From Bradyrhizobium sp. AT1 (lineage in GTDB: Bacteria > Pseudomonadota > Alphaproteobacteria > Rhizobiales > Xanthobacteraceae), in assembly GCF_001590795.1 (NCBI RefSeq), contig NZ_JXDL01000001.1, positions 4,377,012 to 4,421,115 of the forward strand: a stretch of 44,104 bases of DNA. Direction: 5' to 3'. A program made the position numbers and the translations under genes. Of this stretch, positions 40,287 through 44,104 are shown piece after piece. The notes beneath the pieces are model-generated. The model saw only the letters and a program-made list of their open reading frames with translations. It did not search any database and had not been told where the DNA came from. The first letter of the stretch is position 1. Each line of letters begins with the position of its first letter.

Positions 40287-40326
40287 CGCTCTTTCGGCCG
40301 AACCAAGCACAAGAGAAGGAAATTCC

Positions 40327-40941
40327 ATGAAACTGTATTATTCGCCCGGTGCCTGTTCGCTGTCCCCCCACATCGCGCTCCTGGAAGCCGGCCTGCCCTA
40401 TGAGCTGGTCAAGGTCGATATCCGGGCCAAGAAGCTCGAAAATGGTGAGGATTATCTGAAGCTGAACCCCAAGGGCCAGGTCCCTGCGCTGGGCCTCGAC
40501 AGCGGCGAGATCGTGACCGAAGGCCCGGTGATTGTCCAGATGATCGCCGATCAGGCAGCGGCCAAGGCGCTTGCTCCGGCCCACGGCAGTTCCGAGCGCT
40601 ACAAGCTGCTGGAGTGGCTGAACTTCCTCACCTCCGAGGTGCACAAGAGCTTTGGCCCGCTGTTCGCGCCGGCCCTGAACGACGAGGCCAAGGCCTTCTT
40701 TAGGGATCGCGTCATGGGCAAGCTGAAATATATCGACAGCCAGCTCGCCGGCCGCGACTACCTGATGGGCAAGCAGTTCACGGTGGCGGACGGCTATCTG
40801 TTCACGATGCTGACCTGGGCCGACCGCATGAAGTTCGACCTCTCGGCGATGCCGAACCTTGCCGCCTACAAGGCCCGAGTCGCGGCGCGGCCGCAGGTGC
40901 AGGAAGCGCTGCAGAAGGAAGGGCTGGCGCAGGCGAAGTGA
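40327..40941 (+). CDS. gstA: beta-class glutathione S-transferase
   Basis: A 204-residue cytosolic GST. The thioredoxin-like N-domain starts MKLYYSPGACSLSPHIAL, with Cys10 as the beta-class catalytic cysteine; NPKGQVPAL and the GPVIVQMIAD segment bind glutathione. The helical C-domain has FTVADGYLFTMLTWA, the N-capping box. It conjugates or reduces electrophiles with glutathione. It is divergent from the MarR gene, with an operator pair over its promoter, so induction by an electrophile or oxidant is likely. AGAAGGAAATTCC precedes the ATG. Confidence 0.95.
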   Translation: MKLYYSPGACSLSPHIALLEAGLPYELVKVDIRAKKLENGEDYLKLNPKGQVPALGLDSGEIVTEGPVIVQMIADQAAAKALAPAHGSSERYKLLEWLNFLTSEVHKSFGPLFAPALNDEAKAFFRDRVMGKLKYIDSQLAGRDYLMGKQFTVADGYLFTMLTWADRMKFDLSAMPNLAAYKARVAARPQVQEALQKEGLAQAK

Positions 40942-40961
40942 GGAAGGCTTCTCCAAAGATG

Positions 40962-40990
40962 AAAGGCCGGATCGATGATCCGGCCTTTTT
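40962..40990 (+). terminator. intrinsic terminator after gst
   Basis: AAAGGCCGGATC (40962-40973), loop GAT, GATCCGGCCTTTTT. A 12-bp stem with a T-run, 21 bases past the gst stop. Confidence 0.9.
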
Positions 40991-40998
40991 GATTCTGC

Positions 40999-41085
40999 GT
41001 AGCCCGGATGGAGCGCAAGCGTAATCCGGGTCACTGCATCCGAGGAGATGCTGTCCCGGATTTCGCTGCGCTCCATCCGGGCTAC
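40999..41085. repeat. palindromic intergenic element, family D
   Basis: GTAGCCCGGATGGAGCG at the left pairs with CGCTCCATCCGGGCTAC at the right (17 bases, perfect), followed inward by GTAATCCGGG and CCCGGATT. A sequence of this kind is widespread as a multicopy intergenic repeat in proteobacteria. It lies between the gst terminator and the end of fadB. Confidence 0.85.
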
Positions 41086-41094
41086 AAGATCAGA

Positions 41095-43308
41095 TCAGGC
41101 CGCCGCCTTCTTCGGCGCGAAGCGGCCGTAGAAGGTCTCGCCCTTCGCCGCCATCTCTTCCAGCAGCTTCGGCGGCGTGAAGCGCGAGCCGTATTTCGCT
41201 TCCAGCTTGTGGCAGAGCTCGACGAACTTCTTCGTGCCCATGAAGTCGATATAGGACAGCGTGCCGCCGGTGAACGGCGCGAAGCCGAAGCCGAGGATCG
41301 AGCCGACATCCGCCTCGCGCGGATCGGTGATGACGTGGTCCTCGACCGTGCGCGCAGCCTCCACCGCCTGCACCACCAGGAAACGCTGCTTCAGTTCCTC
41401 GACATCGAGCGTGTCGGGGTCGAGCTGTTTCGGCTGCAAGGCTGAGAGGCCCGGCCACAGGCTCTTCGAGCCCTTGCCCTTCTCGGGGTAGTCGTAGAAG
41501 CCCTTGCTGTTCTTGCGGCCGAGACGGCCCTGCTTCTCGACCATCTCCACCATCAGCTTCTTCTGATCGGGGTTGATGGCGTTGGGGCCGAGATCGGCTT
41601 CGGTCGCCTTCATGATCTTCAGGCCAAGGTCGAGCGCGACTTCGTCCGAGAGCGAGAGCGGGCCGACCGGCATGCCGGCCATCTTGGCGCAGTTCTCGAT
41701 CATCGCCGGCGGCACGCCTTCGAGGAACATCTCGTTGCCCTCGGCGACATAACGGCCGACGCAGCGGTTGGCGAAGAAGCCGCGGCTATCGTTGACCACG
41801 ATCGGCGTCTTGCCGATCTGGCGGACGTAGTCGAGCGCGGTCGCCAGCGCGAGATCGCCGGTGTTCTTGCCCTTGATGATCTCGACCAGCATCATCTTCT
41901 CGACCGGCGAGAAGAAGTGGATGCCGACGAACTTGCCCTGATCCTTGAAGCTCTCGGCCAGCGACGTGATCGGCAGCGTCGAGGTGTTGGACGCGAAGAT
42001 CACCTCCGGTTTCATGTGCTCCTGCGCCTTGGCGAAGGTGTCCGCCTTGACCTTGCGGTCCTCGAACACGGCCTCGATGACGAGGTCGACGTCCTTCAGT
42101 GCGGCATAATCCGCGGTCGGCGTGATGCGCGCGAGCAGCGCTTCGGCGTCCGCAGGCTTGGCGCGGCCCTTCTTGATCTGCTCTTCGATCACCTTCTGCG
42201 CATGCGCCTTGCCCTTGTCGGCGCTTTCCTGGTCGCGGTCGATCAGGACGACGTCGAGGCCGGCGCGGGCCGACACGTAGCCGACGCTCGCGCCCATGAA
42301 GCCGGCGCCGATCACGGCGATCTTCTTCACCTTGGTCGCGGGCACGTCCTTCGGACGGCGCGCGCCCTTGTTGAGCTCCTGCATCGAGAGGAACAGGCTG
42401 CGGATCATCGCAGCCGCTTCCTTCGAGCGCAGCACGGAGGTGAAGTAGCGCGACTCCACGCGCAGCGCCGCGTCGATCGGCAGCTGCAGACCCTCATAGA
42501 CGCAGCTCATGATCGCGCGCGCGGCCGGGTAGTTGTCATAGGTCTCGCGGCGATAGATCGCGTTGCCGGCGGGGAACATCATCATGCCGGCCTTGGAGAA
42601 CACCGGGCCGCCGGGCAGCTTGAAGCCCTTCTCGTCCCAGGGCGCGACCGCCTTGCCGCCACCCTTGATCCAGTCCTTGGCGGCCTTGATGAGATCGGCG
42701 GCGGGAACGATGGCGTGGATCAGGTTCAGCGCCTTGGCCTTCTCGACCGTGACGGGATCACCCTTGAGCAGGATCGTCATGGCGTCCTGCGGCGGCACCA
42801 GGCGCGGCACGCGCTGCGTGCCACCGGCGCCCGGGAACAGGCCGACCTTGACCTCGGGCAGGCCGAGGCGCGTCTTGGGATTCTCCGCGGCGACGCGATA
42901 GTGGCAGCACAGCGTGATCTCGAAACCGCCGCCGAGCGCGAGGCCGTTGATCGCGGCCGCCCACGGCTTGCCTGACGTCTCGATCGAGCGCAGCACCAGC
43001 GAGAAGCGCCGGCTCTGGTCGAACAGCATCTGGTTCGCCGCGGTCTCGCCCTGCTCCTTCAGGACTTTGGCATATTCCTGGTTCATGCCTTCAAGCATGG
43101 AGAGATCTGCGCCGGCGCAGAACGCGTCCTTGGCGGAGGTGATGACGACGCCCTTCACGGCGGCGTCAGCTGTGGTCGCCTTGACGATGGCGTCGAGCTC
43201 GTTGGTCGAGGTTTCGTCGAGCACGTTCATGGAACGGCCCGGGATGTCCCAGGTGACGAGCGCAATGCCGTCGGAATCGGTCTCAACCCTGAAGTTCTTG
43301 TAAGCCAT
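41095..43308 (-). CDS. fadB: multifunctional fatty-acid oxidation alpha subunit (enoyl-CoA hydratase / 3-hydroxyacyl-CoA dehydrogenase)
   Basis: A 737-residue bifunctional beta-oxidation enzyme. The N-terminal crotonase domain shows KDAFCAGADLSML and AINGLALGGGFEITLCCHYRVA (oxyanion glycines) and LGLPEVKVGLFPGAGGTQRVPRL. The NAD-binding domain starts KKIAVIGAGFMGASVGY (GxGxxG) around residue 330, and the C-terminal part has FFSPVEKMMLVEII with the catalytic His-Glu region and NRCVGRYVAEG. It hydrates enoyl-CoA and then oxidises the 3-hydroxyacyl-CoA. It follows the thiolase gene by 18 bases, forming the fadA-fadB pair. The ATG at 43308 is preceded by GGGAGCAACCAAC. Confidence 0.96.
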   Translation of the reverse strand: MAYKNFRVETDSDGIALVTWDIPGRSMNVLDETSTNELDAIVKATTADAAVKGVVITSAKDAFCAGADLSMLEGMNQEYAKVLKEQGETAANQMLFDQSRRFSLVLRSIETSGKPWAAAINGLALGGGFEITLCCHYRVAAENPKTRLGLPEVKVGLFPGAGGTQRVPRLVPPQDAMTILLKGDPVTVEKAKALNLIHAIVPAADLIKAAKDWIKGGGKAVAPWDEKGFKLPGGPVFSKAGMMMFPAGNAIYRRETYDNYPAARAIMSCVYEGLQLPIDAALRVESRYFTSVLRSKEAAAMIRSLFLSMQELNKGARRPKDVPATKVKKIAVIGAGFMGASVGYVSARAGLDVVLIDRDQESADKGKAHAQKVIEEQIKKGRAKPADAEALLARITPTADYAALKDVDLVIEAVFEDRKVKADTFAKAQEHMKPEVIFASNTSTLPITSLAESFKDQGKFVGIHFFSPVEKMMLVEIIKGKNTGDLALATALDYVRQIGKTPIVVNDSRGFFANRCVGRYVAEGNEMFLEGVPPAMIENCAKMAGMPVGPLSLSDEVALDLGLKIMKATEADLGPNAINPDQKKLMVEMVEKQGRLGRKNSKGFYDYPEKGKGSKSLWPGLSALQPKQLDPDTLDVEELKQRFLVVQAVEAARTVEDHVITDPREADVGSILGFGFAPFTGGTLSYIDFMGTKKFVELCHKLEAKYGSRFTPPKLLEEMAAKGETFYGRFAPKKAAA

Positions 43309-43326
43309 GTTGGTTGCTCCCTACCC

Positions 43327-44104
43327 TTAGACGCGCTCGATGATGGTCGCGGTGCCCATGCCGCCGCCGATGCACAGCGTGACCAGGGCGGTGGATTTGT
43401 TGGTGCGCTCGAGCTCGTCGAGCACGGTGCCGAGGATCATCGCACCGGTCGCACCAAGCGGATGGCCTAGCGCGATGGCACCGCCATTGACGTTGATCTT
43501 GGCGTTGTCGATGTCGAAGGCCTGGATGTAGCGCAGCACGACGGAGGCGAAGGCCTCGTTCAGCTCGAACAGGTCGATGTCCGACTTCTTCATGCCCGAG
43601 CGCGCGAACAGCTTTTCGGTGACGTCGACCGGACCGGTCAGCATCATCGCCGGCTCCGAGCCGATATTGGCGAACGCGCGGATTTTTGCACGCGGCTTGA
43701 GGCCGTATTTGCTACCTGCTTCCTTGCTGCCGAGCAGCACGGCCCCGGCGCCGTCGACGATGCCGGAGGAATTGCCGGCGTGGTGCACGTAATTGACGCG
43801 CTCGATCTCCGGGTGCGACTGCAGCGCGACGCCGTCGAAGCCGCCCATCTGCGCCATCATCGTGAACGAGGGCTGCAGCTGCGCCAGCGACTGCATCGTC
43901 GTCGAGGGACGCATGTGCTCGTCCTTGGCGAGGATGGTGAGGCCGTTGATGTCCTTCACCGGCACGATCGACTTGTCGAAGCGGCCCTCTTCCCAGGACT
44001 TCGCCGCGCGCTGCTGGCTCTGCACCGCATAGGCATCGACGTCGTCGCGGGAGAAGCCGTATTTGGTGGCGATCAGATCGGCCGAAACGCCCTGCGGCAT
44101 GAAG
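43327..44104 (-). CDS. fadA: acetyl-CoA C-acyltransferase (thiolase), 3' part only
   Basis: The C-terminal ~258 residues of a thiolase; the 5' part, with the acyl-accepting Cys, lies beyond the right edge. Seen here are the family parts QGVSADLIATKYGFSRDDVDAY, HHAGNSSGIVDGAGAVLL, the His motif NVNGGAIALGHPLGATGA and the final LCIGGGMGTATIIERV with the second catalytic Cys. It cleaves 3-ketoacyl-CoA in the last beta-oxidation step. The reading frame stays open to the window end. Its stop is 18 bases ahead of fadB, with which it should form the trifunctional complex. Confidence 0.95.
   Translation of the reverse strand, partial: FMPQGVSADLIATKYGFSRDDVDAYAVQSQQRAAKSWEEGRFDKSIVPVKDINGLTILAKDEHMRPSTTMQSLAQLQPSFTMMAQMGGFDGVALQSHPEIERVNYVHHAGNSSGIVDGAGAVLLGSKEAGSKYGLKPRAKIRAFANIGSEPAMMLTGPVDVTEKLFARSGMKKSDIDLFELNEAFASVVLRYIQAFDIDNAKINVNGGAIALGHPLGATGAMILGTVLDELERTNKSTALVTLCIGGGMGTATIIERV

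Noticed and set aside
1..44104. CRISPR arrays, tRNA or rRNA genes, insertion sequences
   Set aside because: No regularly spaced repeats, no cloverleaf or conserved rRNA sequence and no transposase motif were found by reading both strands.

Overview
The window looks like chromosome of a Bradyrhizobium-type alphaproteobacterium (Nitrobacteraceae). This is inferred from the high GC content, the F0 ATP synthase genes standing apart from F1 in the order atpI-atpB-atpE-b'-atpF, the ctaC-ctaD-ctaB-small gene-ctaG-ctaE cytochrome oxidase cluster followed by DUF983, SURF1 and then thrC, a M16 peptidase and an acetyltransferase, and several palindromic intergenic repeats. I could not run a database search, so the genus is an inference. 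I see no rRNA, tRNA, CRISPR array or transposase.

Left part (1-12.9 kb): a very large hybrid histidine kinase with a symporter-like sensor (122-3676); a leftward set of an Ohr/OsmC peroxidase, a Tat-exported epoxide-hydrolase-like enzyme, a cytochrome P460-like haem protein and a short-chain dehydrogenase (6649-3684). Divergent from it is a 946-residue winged-helix/STAND ATPase regulator (6844-9684), with an 8+8 bp inverted repeat in the shared promoter region. A NarL-type response regulator and an MHS-family transporter with an unusual ~115-residue extracytoplasmic insertion follow, then a YjbQ protein.

Middle (13-31.7 kb): a small secreted protein, the F0 ATP synthase operon (13929-16572) with a clear promoter candidate and terminator, a secreted hypothetical protein, then a leftward stretch of acetyltransferase, M16 peptidase and threonine synthase. 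A NarL/HPK7 two-component pair and an NTF2-like protein lie between thrC and the aa3-type cytochrome c oxidase cluster (30654-24048), which includes a 58-residue membrane protein too short for routine ORF calls. An IalB-family secreted protein follows.

Right part (31.7-44.1 kb): a GC-poor gene for a DUF4062-NB-ARC-TPR protein (31683-34316), an NLR-like STAND protein and the best candidate for an accessory defence or sensing system here. After it come tldD and lepB (overlapping), a nucleotidyltransferase-like protein, a two-PAN-domain secreted protein, gshA, a divergent marR/gst pair with a perfect 18-bp operator-like palindrome, and a fadA-fadB beta-oxidation operon whose thiolase runs off the right edge.

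The genes group into respiratory energy conversion (ATP synthase, cytochrome oxidase and its haem and copper assembly factors), redox and detoxification (Ohr, GST/MarR, GshA), signalling (two kinases, two NarL regulators, the STAND regulator) and lipid catabolism. All positions and residue counts were read by hand from the sequence.
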